Source: Cyclina sinensis (Eukaryota > Mollusca > Bivalvia > Venerida > Veneridae). From it: DNA of 64,000 nt. Position 1 is the stretch's first letter; each line of letters begins with the position of its first letter. The notes under the pieces are model-generated. The model was not told the DNA's origin and searched no databases. It saw only the letters and a program-made list of their open reading frames with translations. Of this stretch, positions 36,200 to 47,630 are shown piece by piece. Location of the stretch: NCBI GenBank assembly GCA_012932295.1, contig JAAONU010000009.1, positions 3,640,843-3,704,842 on the forward strand, read 5' to 3'. A program made the translations under genes and the position numbers.

Positions 36200-37860
36200 A
36201 GTAAAACTATTATTTACTATATAAGTCGGATTGAAATATGCCGTTAAAATGAGATCATCCGGAAAGTTAGGAATTTTTTCGATTGAAGTATTTTGATTAA
36301 TTGTTTTACAAAAGTACTTAAATTGTGTAAGATATCGTAATTTTTTGTTGTAAGCAGTTCCTTAAATTTGGTTGCATCAGGTCTAGTATAAAAGTTTGCT
36401 GGGATTAACGTTTGGCGTTTTTCATGAAAAAAGGGACAAGAGAGGAGGTAGTGTTGTTCACAACCAAGTTCTTCCGTAGTGTAGACGGGGCAGCGGCGGT
36501 CTTCATGGTGAATAAATGATTGGGTCCAGCGGCCCATTTCAATAATAAACCTATAGTTACCTGTACGGAAATGAAGCAGTGCTATTCTTAGGGAATGTTG
36601 GAGAAGTTAAGGTATTCTTCAAATTCTACTGATTCCTTAAAGCGTCCATACATTTTACCTTTCGAAAAAACATTAAGACCTGCATACCATTGTTGTTTAT
36701 ATTGATCAATCAGGGGTGTCCCCTCCCGTTGGTGGGGGTACGGGGGAGCCTCCCCCGGAAAATTTGAAAAATGAAGGTCTAAAATGAAGCATTTTTGGGC
36801 CTTTTGTTGCATTCATTATAGCACAGATTACCAAACAACAGACAACAAGATGATTTACAACTTTATAAATCTTTAATACTCGGATATAATTGCTAAAAAA
36901 ATCAAGATGATTAATTCATCTACTGAGAACTACAAAATTAAATTGACAAACAGTACCTATGAAATTTCACATAAAGCATGCTTATATTCAAGTTTAAAAT
37001 TTATAATTCATCTAATACATGGATTATAAGATAATAGCCGCAATCTGGCCAGAAACTATCAGTTTATAGAAAAAAAATGCAACTCCAATTTCACATGTAA
37101 ACAACTGCTAACTTTATCAAAGATTCGCCCCTTTTTGTAACTGTTACTTTCATTGGATGATTGTAAAATGATCAGCCAAGCAAATACACCGTTCCAACGG
37201 TCATGTCAATCAGGCGTGTACAACTTGTTGTCAATAATTACACTCTCAACCAAGCCCCCAGGCAAGAGATTAACAATTGGATGATAGCAATTAACTGCTT
37301 TGATAACGGAATACACTACGGACCATAAATGCATTAAAATATACCAGGCCAGCTGGAAAACGTATCTTTGGGCCGAGATGGGGGGCTGCAGCCCTGAAGC
37401 CGTGGCTGAATCCGCGGCTGTCAATAAGTGTTTGTTTTACAAGCGTTCCAAGGTTGTTGCTCCTGAGTATATCTTGGTTTAACCAGAAGAAAGAGTGTCC
37501 AGTGGAATCAAGAATGTTTTTAATGAAAGCTAACCATTTATAAGGGTAGGTAGATTGTAACATATGCTTATAAGAAATATATGATAATTTTTTAATCTTT
37601 GACTGTATAATTTTACTCCAGAAGTTGATCATTTGGGACTTAATGATAATTTCGATTGGATAGCGTCCAAGTTCAGCATACAGCAGGTATCTAGGAGTAC
37701 CTTTTCTGGGGTTAGTTATTTTTCTTTAAAAAAATGCATGGACCTGCTCTATCATATCCAAATTTTCGAAGCCCCAAATCTCACAACCGTATGTCAACTT
37801 TAGTAGTTAAGCATATAATTAAACACGTATGACATTTTTTTAATTGAAAACGATATTCAC
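36200..37860 (-). mobile_element. degenerate non-LTR retrotransposon, 3' part of ORF2
   Basis: Read on the minus strand from about 37860 it gives LTYGCEIWGFENLDMIEQVH, KGTPRYLLYAELGRYPIEI, INFWSKIIQSK, LVKQTLIDQYKQQWYAGL (split by an insertion), then RFIIEMGRWTQSF and CPVYTTEELGCEQHYLLSCP. This is the C-terminal region after the RT core, ending in a CP...C...H...CP cluster, as in many mollusc elements. The RT core is absent. A 710-bp insertion breaks it at 36711-37420. Confidence 0.82.
36711..37420. mobile_element. 710-bp insertion with 5-bp TSD (TCAAT), class unassigned
   Basis: The sequence starts caggggtgtcccctcccgtt and ends gaatccgcggctg, flanked by tcaat at 36706-36710 and 37421-37425. 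Excising it with one tcaat restores the minus-strand retrotransposon frame (KQTLIDQYKQQW). Only the terminal CAG/CTG is inverted, so this is not a clear TIR element. The G-rich ends (gggggagcctcccccg; ggggggctgcagccc) form short hairpins. No coding frame is convincing. Confidence 0.75.
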
Positions 37861-38497
37861 TATACGAACTTGATATTGGCCATCGGTTCGGCGAATATCA
37901 TTACCTTATAGTAAATGTCACATCATATTCAGTGAAACAAAAGACCGTAAATGTTTATGTGTAAACCACTAGCAGAACGAAGTAATGAATTTTCATTGTA
38001 ATATCTTTACTTCGTTTTTACTTTGTGTTTCTTTTGCCGCGTGCACTTGAAAACACGCTAAGTGTGGGCATCCGTCTCTTATGGACACATTTGAGTTTAA
38101 TTGTACATAGTTAATTTCTAATTGTTTTCTTATTAGATAAAACACTTATTTTATAAGATGAATTCAACTAAATCATAAAATGTTTGGTACTGCAATAGTC
38201 CCGTTTTGTTTCCTACTCAGAATTTTTATTTATCTGTTACATATATCGATAATAAATTTAGAATATGTGAAGTAAAAGATTAAATATAATTCAACTATTT
38301 TGACCAAACAGAGAAAATATGTTTAATAAAATAAAACTTAAATGCATCGAAATATTACTTACAGGCTGTACTCACTGTTATATAATTCTTTAAAGTGATC
38401 TTACATGAAAGAAAATGCTACACATATCAAATACGCCACAGAAGAAAATATTAATAGCATTTACTTTCACTTTTACCATGCATTTATTTTCATACAG
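37861..38497. other. intergenic; one dispersed repeat relic
   Basis: Near 38060-38095 'gtgggcatccgtctcttatg' plus gacaca is the inverse of a motif at about 4556-4580 (gtgtccataggacacggatg), so a dispersed family has copies in both places. Otherwise this is AT-rich sequence up to the transglutaminase exon. Confidence 0.45.
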
Positions 38498-39104
38498 ATA
38501 CAAATGCAAAAAGAATTACAGAGAAGTCCATGGACGTAAAAGTAGAGGTGACAGATTACTTGTACAAGTTGACTGATCATTGTATCTGTCAGATATCTTG
38601 CTTATGTCTGGTCGATGAGACAAAACAGACTTTTGCTGAATCGGAGGAACTCAGGCTCCGAAAACCACATCTTACTATTCAGGTGGGTTAGTTTTTGTTT
38701 TTGTTAGCGAGAGTTAATTAGTGTAAATTAAAAATTAGCATAACGAATAAAGCAATTCACAGATTGATATCAGTTCTCATCAAGCTAGGTCATTGTTTAA
38801 ACCGAAACATTTTTACGAAATCCTTAAATTGTCAACTTGGTAATTAGGAATATAAAACTGCTTAAAAGAAAAATAAAGATATTGATGTCAGTCAAACAAG
38901 CCCAAGCTTTTGTTAACTTTCATTACCTTTGGTCAGGCTCCGGAAACAGCTATTGTTGGCCAGAAGTTTGAAGTGGAGGTATCGTATGAGAAACCGTTAC
39001 CAGTAATACTAACCGAATGTGAACTGCGTGTTGAAGGACCAGGGATTCAAAGACCCGTCATCTTCAAGCATCCGTTTTTCGTTTTTAACCGAAATCACAA
39101 TTAA
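38498..39104 (+). pseudogene. transglutaminase C-terminal fragment (two exons)
   Basis: Exon 38498-38682 (TNAKRITEKSMDVKVEVTDY ... SEELRLRKPHLTIQ) and exon 38937-39104 (APETAIVGQKFEVEVSYEKP ... ELRVEGPGIQRPVIFK) match the beta-barrel C-terminal domains of transglutaminases, with the VGQ-F-VEVS and VEGPG-QRP signatures. Splice borders are clean. After VIFK the frame runs into unrelated HPFFVFNRNHN and a stop, without the expected last segment. The catalytic core exons (WVF Cys site) are not found between PON and here. It is either a decayed or duplicated fragment, or the window holds only the tail of a gene whose other exons I missed. Confidence 0.75.
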
Positions 39105-39716
39105 CAAAAAATAAATATTTTTCGAAGCGATTGGTCATAATCTTAACCAGAGTTTTGTGTAGAATTTTACTAAGGCTAGGATTATAGTGATATTAAAGGG
39201 AAATGCAACTTTGAAAAAAAAACTCGAATCGTTATGAAAATAAGTAGACTTGTAAAAGATGTACAACCGGGATCAGTCTAATACCGTTTGCCCAAAAGTC
39301 ATATACATGCATGAACGTGAAAGCTCTGGGACACTTCCTTTTCTCCTGAAGGCCTCCAGGCACACCCATGCTACCTAAAACTAATTTATTTGCCAGACAA
39401 AATGGGTATGATGAATTATTATCTTGGCGTAAAACGTGAATTTAACATTTTTACATTGTTAAATTAAAATTCTACAGGAAACTTGAGATGATCTTTGTCG
39501 TTGTTGATTCTAGAGATAGTAAGTTTTTGTTCTATCTTTTCTACGATAAAGCCCGTGTATTTTTGTTGAAATACCCTTCAATGTTGAACGAGATAAATCT
39601 TCACTTGTATGAGTAATGTTTCTTTGGTACAGCCTAAAAGAAAAAATCTCTAAACTTATGGACACTATTAACAATGGCTTTGGTCACGACAGGAAGTCAT
39701 CGCATATTTGGTTAAT

Positions 39717-41060
39717 AAGGCTGATGGACTTGATTATCTGTCATATTTATTGTATATGGCTGATCGATTTGATTATCTGTCATATTTATCATATAAGGCT
39801 GATCAATTTGATTAAATGTAATGTTTAGTGTATAAGGGCTGATGGATTTGATTATCTGCCATATTTAGTGAAAAAGGCTGATCAGTTTGATTATCTGTCA
39901 TATTTAGTGTATAAGGTTGATCAATTTGATTATCTGCCATATTTAGTGTAAAGGTTGAACGATTTGATTATATGACCTAGCAAGTATATAGGTCTGATCG
40001 ATTTGATTATCTGTCATATTTAGTGTATAAGGTTGATCAATTTGATTATCTGTCATATTAAGTGTATAAGCCTGAACAATTTTATTATATGTCCTATTAA
40101 GTATATAGGTCTGATCTATTTGATTATCTGTCATATTAAGTATATAGGCCTGATCAATTTGATTATATGTCACATTTAGTATATAGGTCTGGTCTATTTG
40201 ATTATCTGTCATAATTAGTGTATACGATTGATCAGTTTGATAATCTGTTCTAGTAAGTATATAGGTCTGATCGATTTGATTATCTGTTATATTTAGTATG
40301 TAGGTCTGATCAATTTGAAAATATGTCGTATTTAGTAAATAGGTCTGATCAATTTGAAAATATGTCATATTTAGAATATAGGTCTGATCGATTTGATTAT
40401 CTGTCATAATTAGTGTATAAGGTTGATCAGTTTGATTAACTGTCCTAGTAAGTATATAGGTATGATCGATTTGATTATCTGTCATAATTAGTGTATAAGG
40501 TTGATCAGTTTGATTATCTGTCATAATTAGTGTATAAGGTTGATCAGTTTGATTATTTGTCCTAGTAAGTATATTGGTCTGATTGGTTTGATTATCTGTC
40601 ATATTTAGTATATAGGTCTGATCGATTTGATTATCTGTCATAATTAATGAATAAGGTTGATCAGTTTGATTATCTGTCCTAGTAAGTATATAGGTATGAT
40701 CGATTTGATTATCTGTCATAATTAGTGAATAAGGTTGATCAGTTTGATCATCTGTCCTAGTAAGTATATAGGTCTGATCGATTTGATTATCTGTCACTAA
40801 TTAGTGTATAAGGCTGAACAATTTAATTATATGTCCTAGTAAGTAAATAGGTCTGATCAATTTGATTATCTGTCATATTTAGTTTATAGGTCTGATCGAT
40901 TTGATTATATGTCATAATTAATGAATAAGGTTGATCAGTTTGATTATCCTTCGTAGTGGGTATATAGGTAAGATCGATTTGATTATCTTTCATATTTAGT
41001 ATATAGGTCTGATCGATTTGATTATCTGTCATATTTAGTATATAGGACTGATCGATTACA
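39717..41060. repeat. 39-bp minisatellite, about 34 units
   Basis: The unit is gattatctgtcatatttagt, gtataaggttgatcaattt, with alternating variants (taggtctgatcgattt / aaggttgatcagttt; catatt/cctagt). The pairwise alternation gives a 78-bp higher-order unit. The minus strand is open as (TDNQIDQTYILTR)n, a frame created by the 39-bp unit. Confidence 0.94.
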
Positions 41061-41406
41061 ATGTACATATAAAACTTAAACACATATGTTGTACCACACA
41101 GCACCATACAAGTATTGTAGTTTAAAGCATTTTGGTCAAATTACAGATTTGTTAACTGAGTTGGAGATTAGATGTTGTCTGATTATTGCCTGTGCTTTTG
41201 AAGTTTAGAGAACATGAAATGGATCTTTAAAAAAAAAATTCATTTTTAAATTCAAATTAGGGCGGAGTGAATCTTTAAGTTCAGTCTTTTTATTCCACAG
41301 TTTGGACCTATCTTTTTCAGAAAAGCTTGCAAGTCGGTGTCTTCTTTTGTACATAATCACAATATTTACAACAATAAAATCAGAAATCATTTTAACAATA
41401 AATATA

Positions 41407-41700
41407 GGAGCGGATCTGTGGTCCAGTGGTTACACGCTGGACTGGTAACCCAGGGATCCTGAGATCGATCCCCCGCTCCTGCACTACCATTACTAATTGT
41501 CTTTCGGATGAGACATTAAACCGAGTCCCATGTATCAGTGCTGTACACTGAGCATGCAAAAGAACCAGTGGTGTCTCTGGAATGGGATGCTTTCTGTATC
41601 TTTCACTATCCTCCCCACAACATAACTAATCTCTGCATTGGGGCGTCGGTCATATAGGCAACCGGTACCGAGGACGAATAAACTCAAATAGAGACAGACA
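41407..41700 (+). mobile_element. tRNA-derived SINE
   Basis: The head (41407-41479) is a complete 73-nt tRNA-like sequence with a perfect 7-bp acceptor stem (ggagcgg/ccgctcc), an A-box-like tgtggtccagtgg, an anticodon loop ctGGTaa (Thr-type GGT) and a B-box-like gagatcgatcc. The tail contains 'tttcggatgagacattaaac' plus cgag, a conserved central domain known from mollusc and other metazoan SINEs. The element ends near 41700 in A-rich sequence. The tail argues against a free tRNA gene. Confidence 0.88.
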
Positions 41701-42374
41701 ATACAGCGATATTAGAGAAAATATTTACAGAGATAACACAAAAAGAAAAGAATGAGTAACATTTAAACACCGAAAAGATAGTATAAAACAATTACATGGT
41801 ACAACTTGACATGATTATAATAAGTGTTAAGAAATATTCCTGTATCTAAGATAGAAAGAAGGCATTTCCCAGTATGCAATGTATTTTCTTTTAAAGCTAG
41901 AGAGAGTTTCAGCCTAATGAATTTCATCTGACAATAAATTCCAGTTATTATATTTAGAATATTCAAAACTTTTCCTAAAAAATCTATTCTTGGCTTTGGG
42001 ACATGCAAGTTCAGTTTTAAGCCTGTTGATCTGAGACTTATAGTGTGTATATTATGCCTGTGGTAAGTATTGGGGACAGATACTGTTGAATATAAGTTCA
42101 TTTATTTTTCCATGGCAAAGAAATGTTGCATCATAATGGCATGTACATATATGCATGTATTTTTTGCAGGATTATGAATGACATACATCAAGAAAGTAGC
42201 ACAGCCAACTGGAATCTGGCAATATTTGTTCCAAAATGTTTTTAGTGTGTTAAAGGTAAAATTACCAATATTTTTTGTTTTGTAAAGAACCAGTCTCTTG
42301 TTAACTAAAAACAATGTACATGTAGTTACTAGTAAAATGAATAAATTCAGTGAACAGTGATTTTTTAGCTCACC

Positions 42375-42782
42375 TGAGCACTTTGTTGTCAAGATGAGCT
42401 TTTGTGATCGCCCTGTGTCCGTGCTGCGTTAGGTTAAAGGACACTGAGGCTGAAAATAGATTTATCTTCTTTAACTCATAGTGCCTTCATTTATAGACCA
42501 ATTTCTTTGATATTCGGTATATCGGTTCTTTTAATGAACCTCTACCCACGGGTGGGGCTTGAGGTCACTGGGTCAAGGTCAAGGTCACCATAGCTTATAA
42601 TAGATATTTCTACTTTCTGTCATAGAGCCTTTATTTATTGACTGATAATTTACAAAATTAGTTTGTAGGCACCTACATATCTTCAATTAAAAAAATGAAA
42701 TACAGCTTCCTATGTTTGCTTAACAGCAAACCAACAGCCAAAGTACTCAGGTGAGCGATCCAAGGCCATCATGGCTCTCTTG
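42375..42782. repeat. dispersed repeat, 'ctcacctgagc' family
   Basis: It opens 'agctcacctgagcactttg' and closes 'caggtgagcgatccaaggcc' with 'atcatggctctcttgttt'. Terminal acctga/tcaggt are inverted. Similar closing phrases occur at 45121-45160. Common mollusc interspersed repeat type; no gene. Confidence 0.6.
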
Positions 42783-43289
42783 TTTATACTTTTGCTAGAC
42801 CTTAAGATAGTACTGAAATGTTTACTGATTTGAAAAGTTTTCGGTTATTCAGAAACAACATCTAAACTCATTAGATGTTGACATATTCAGAATCAGGCAA
42901 ACATGTATGTAAGTCACACAGACTAATGAAAGAAATGTGACATTCTAAAAGATATGTAAATTTTTAGGTCTACTGAAAAAGGTATGACAGAGAAAGCCAA
43001 GAGATTCTACCAACCACTGCCTTGACAAAGGATATACCAAAGTTTTACGCACAAAGCACAAAGCATCATTTTAAATGCAAGGAACAGATACTGCTGAATA
43101 TCAAGAGTTTAAAATGTAAATTGATTTTGTTTGTAAGATCAGTTTAATATATCTTGACTTTAAGCGTAGACATAATATGACAACATAATTCAGTTGACTT
43201 ACATCATTTTGAATCACAAAACGTTATATATGTTTATATATTCATATGATATATATTTTGTGTTACTATGGTAACCAGTTATAAACATG

Positions 43290-45170
43290 ATTTTTTATAT
43301 AGGTTTATATAAGGAAAACTTTGAAAATCTTCTTTGTAACCACAAGTCCTAGGGTCCAGATATATAGTTTCTAGCATGGTCTAGTGGACTTTTACCAAGT
43401 TTGTTCAAATCATGGCCCTAGGGTATAAATTGGCCTTGCCCGAGTTTAAAAATGATTTTTATATAGGCATTTATAGGGAAAACTTCAACAAAATATTCTT
43501 GTCTGAAACTGCTATGCCTTTGGAATTGATATTTGGCAAACAGGTTCACTTAGTGCTTCTCTACAAAGTATGTTCTAATTATGCCCTTGGGGTCATAAAT
43601 GGCTCTACCCCAGGACCATTTGATTTAATAAAGCCTTATATACATGTTGGGAAAACTTTGAAAAATCTTCTATGAAACCACAGTGTTAGGGCTTAGACAT
43701 TCTGCATGGAGCATCACCACGAAGTCCTTCAAAAGATGCTTTTGTGGTCAAAATTGACCATTCTCCAGGGGTCACCAAGGCCATAAATAGACCTTTAAAA
43801 TTTTTATCATAGAGCCTTTTATTTATTGACAGATGTCTTAGATATTTGGTAACTATAGGGACCTTGCATGAATATCTTCCATTTACTTAGGTCATGGTCA
43901 CAGTCATTGAGGCTAAAATAGATTTTTATACCTGTCCCCAAAGAGCCTTCATTTATTGATTGATAGCTGAGATATGTAGGTACATTGCTTGGACCTCTAC
44001 CTTTTGATGGCGTTTAAGGTCACTAAGATCAAGATCAGGGTCAAATAAATCAAAATTTGATTTTTTCTTAATAACATCATAGTGTTTTGCTTGCATTCGA
44101 TACAATTTCAACCAAACTTTTACAAAACATTTATAAACAATATATTTTCTTTTTATACCCCCAGATAGACTCTCTCTGAACTATTTCGGATTCACGTGCG
44201 TTGGTTGGTCCGTCTGGCCGTCTGTAGACAAAACTTGTCCAGACTATTTCTGAGCAACTATTCCTCAGATTTTATTAATACTTTGCAAGAATCAAAACTA
44301 CCAAGACTCGTTATGCATATCGTTGTCACGTCCAACTGCGATGATTTTAACTGAGTTATAGACCTTCGAATTTTTTTTTACATATCAGTTTTTTCCGACT
44401 TCTGTTATTTCAATTTTGATAATATTTTGCAAGAATCGTAAGTACCAAGTTAAGCACAGTTGTGCATGTTATTGCTGTATTCCACTGCCAAGAATTTTCA
44501 GTGAGTTATGAGCCTTTGATTTTTTTAATACTTAAATTTGTTCATGCTATTTCTCAGCAACTATTCTTCCAGATTTTAATAATACTTTGCAAGAATCATA
44601 AATACCAAGCGTAGTTGTGCATGTTGTTGCTACATTCCACTACTGCCATAGTTTTTGACTGAGTTATGGGGTTTGATTCTTTTTTAATACATCAAGTTGT
44701 CAATGCTATTTCTTATCAACTATATGTCAGATTTTAATAATAGTTTGCAATAATCATAAGTACCAAACCTACTTGTGAATGTCATTGTTCTGTTTCAGCC
44801 CAGTGAATTTTCACTTAGTCATGACCTTTCGATCTCTTTACATAAAAAAGATAAGAAGATTGTCCAGTGTAAGTTTGTCTGTGCTATTAATAAGAGTATA
44901 ATCAAACTTCATGTGCATTTTGTGTTTATCAATATGGTTGACTTATACTGCCGATACTGCTGAGTTAATTTTCAAAAGAAGTTTGAGTTTTGAAATTAAC
45001 AGCTAATTTTATTTATATTATGACAGACAGACTACAAATGTAGAAACTGCTGTTACTTGTTTTCACTGAAGCAACCTGATTCCATCATGGGTTCCAGAGT
45101 TATGACCACTTAGCAATTGGATTCGGGTGAGTGATTTAGGGCTATTATGGTCCTCTTGTTATGAAACATG
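43290..45170. repeat. block of diverged dispersed repeats with a ~150-bp tandem section
   Basis: 43290-44050 carries decayed copies of the family also seen at 30.7-31.5 kb. From about 44220 to 44760 four copies of 'agattttaataatactttgc' plus aagaatcataagtaccaa recur near 44270, 44410, 44570 and 44730. The sequence 'ggttggtccgtctggccgtc' at the left is a typical repeat start. Short open frames here reflect repeats. Confidence 0.6.
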
Positions 45171-47033
45171 ACCAAAATACTGTTAGGGAATAGATGTTAT
45201 GCATGTTTTATTGGCAATTATCTGTTTCCTGAATTCAACCCAGTACTTTATTTGTTTGGCTCGATGTATATTCTATGTTAAATACAAACCTTTTTGTCAC
45301 ACAGGTAAACCTTGATATTGACTTATGTGACTGATTACAGAAACACATATTATGTATAATAAAGTTTTGTTTTTCATATTTTTCCTTTTTTTCTTTCATT
45401 TCATTTGTGCTGATAATACCTCTGATCAGCTCAAGTTAAAAGTTAAAAGTGCATCCACCTATTTGACCAATTGTCTTAACCTTCGAATAACTGGGTTAAA
45501 TGGTAAAATGATTGTTTCAGTCCTTTAACTGTATGTCTATATAAGCTACATATTTCAACATTATAGAATATTTGATGACTCCTATTATTTTGTTAGATTT
45601 TACTCAAAGCTGAAAGTTACCGATCTGACCAATACCTCAAACATCCTTTGATCAAGGGTCTTTAACCTTCAGAATTATCTCGCTACAATTGTAAGATGAT
45701 TGGTTTTGAAGTCAGTAAATTTGCTTAACACATGCTGTTTCTTCAAGGACTGTTTAACTTTAAACCTTTGTCTGAGATCAGTACCGAACAACTTCAGTGC
45801 ATTCAGCGCTTTGATTTTTATTGTATTTTGTTGCCTTTTCTTTGCACCTTGTTACCAGTACTGATTTTTGCTTGTACAATTTATATTTTTTTGATATTTG
45901 CATGTTTTTTGTGAACAAACTTTTGGCTTGTGCAACTTTATGTCACGAAAAAAAAAAATTCAAATGTGTATTGTTAGATAAATCGTCTGGCCTATGCAAG
46001 GCATGTTCAATCCAACAACACTGTTGTTGTGTTTCCCCCGTGACATAAATGAACTTCAGAGGCAAAAGAGGGCAAATATAAATTACACTGTTTATCAAAT
46101 TGCACTCAAGAACCAACGTTTGCTAGAGTTAGTAGCTTGCAATACTCGTGTCCATTCATTACTGCATGAATACTGCGCATGTTATAAGAAGGCGTCCTAA
46201 TAGAACTCTTAGCCCTAACTCAATATCTAAGTTATGACATACGTCTACTTAGTACAAACTGGGTGCAAAATAATAATCTTTTCCAAAACAATGACCTAGA
46301 TTTAAAAAAGAGATGGAAAATTAGCCATCTGCTTACTGACAAAGTTTAAAAAACTCACTGAATTATATTCTTCTATTCTTATTCACGATTCTTTGATATT
46401 TGCAAAACGCATTGTGGTTGATAAACTATTGTTCTATAGATTTATTAGGTTAAGGTTTGACAGGGGTCGACATTGTAAAGTTATGAAAACAATTGTAGGA
46501 AATCTTGAAATTGAAAACATCAGAAAGCATTACTCACTGAAATTGACTGTTTCCAATGTAACAAATAAGTATACTGTGGATAGCTTCTTGATTATACTTG
46601 ACTTTGAGTAAATGGTTTCCTACTTGGCCGGAGGAGTATGAAAAAGACCTTACACAAGTCTATTACAATCCTGAAAATCTGGTCTCCAAATAGTATTTTT
46701 TAGAACAATGAAGTGAAAACTACGTACATAATCGTAATACATGTATAAAATAGATCTGGTTGATATACTTATAGCATTGCTTAATCACGAATTAAGATGA
46801 AACAAGTGTACAACCGAACCTTCTTGTAAACATGAACCCTTGCAGTCTTAAACATTAATTCGTGTTTCCTTATCTTTTCCTTATCTTTTTCGCTAGTCCG
46901 TGCACCTGCGGATCTACAAAGAATTTTTTTCATACGCTATCTATCCGGATTTCCAGATTTTCGGTGACGCACCAAATCCTAAAACGGGATATGATGTCCT
47001 ATTGACAGAGATAACCTGCGCTCCTGGTTTAAC
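45171..47033. other. intergenic; upstream flank of the secreted-peptide gene
   Basis: No exon can be supported. Two short frames (45994-46200 and 46393-46611) are protein-like in composition but lack splice signals or domains and may be old transposon remnants. Confidence 0.3.
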
Positions 47034-47042
47034 TATAAAATA
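47034..47042 (+). promoter_or_regulatory. TATA box of the secreted cysteine-rich peptide gene
   Basis: TATAAAATA lies about 30 bases upstream of a likely start near 47063-47070. The presumed 5' UTR exon then ends at 47098 with a consensus donor (gtaagtaacc) and splices to 47613, 18 bases before the start codon. A strong TATA box suits a highly or tissue-specifically expressed secreted product. Confidence 0.65.
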
Positions 47043-47630
47043 TGCCCGGTGCCGCGAAAATGCATCATAGTCCATCAACTTTAAGCACAGACAAAATCGT
47101 AAGTAACCTTTTAATCAGAACATTTCTTGAATATCTAATAAATGAGTGTGGGTATAAGCTGATCTTGTAAATCTGTTTTATCACTTGTTATAACCATTTT
47201 TATAGTCTTAAGAGATAGATCTAGAAAAAAAATGAATTTGTTTTTATTTCAATTTATTTTGCACATTAAACAAAAGTCTTATGATTATTATATCTGAACA
47301 AAGACAACTTAAAATAAATACATTAAAAATGCTTTGCTAAGAGACATCGATGTGTTACGTTCAAAAAACATTTTGTGTCGACATTGTTTATGAACCTGGG
47401 CTCAACCTTTATTTTCAAGTCTTAGATATACAGTAATATCACATAATTCATTCAATGATAAGATACATATGGGAAATAAAACTAAGAAATAGCTGAAAAG
47501 TAAGGTCTTTTTAACGTAAGAATTCAGGCTTTGATAAACAGAATAAAAAAGTATCAGATGTTACGTTGTTGTTGTTATTAAAGTGTTTAAAACTATTTGT
47601 TTTATATTTCAGCCATAAAAGACAACAAAT

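Noticed and set aside
39943..40797. 284-codon minus-strand frame of TDNQIDQTYIL repeats
   Set aside because: 39-bp minisatellite, stop-free by unit length, with no start context or flanking unique coding sequence.
41407..41479. Functional tRNA-Thr gene
   Set aside because: The tRNA fold is good, but it continues directly into a SINE central domain and tail, and the T-arm is imperfect; it is a SINE head.
46048..46611. Possible exons of an unknown gene upstream of the TATA promoter
   Set aside because: Frames are protein-like in composition only; no matching splice signals or domain.
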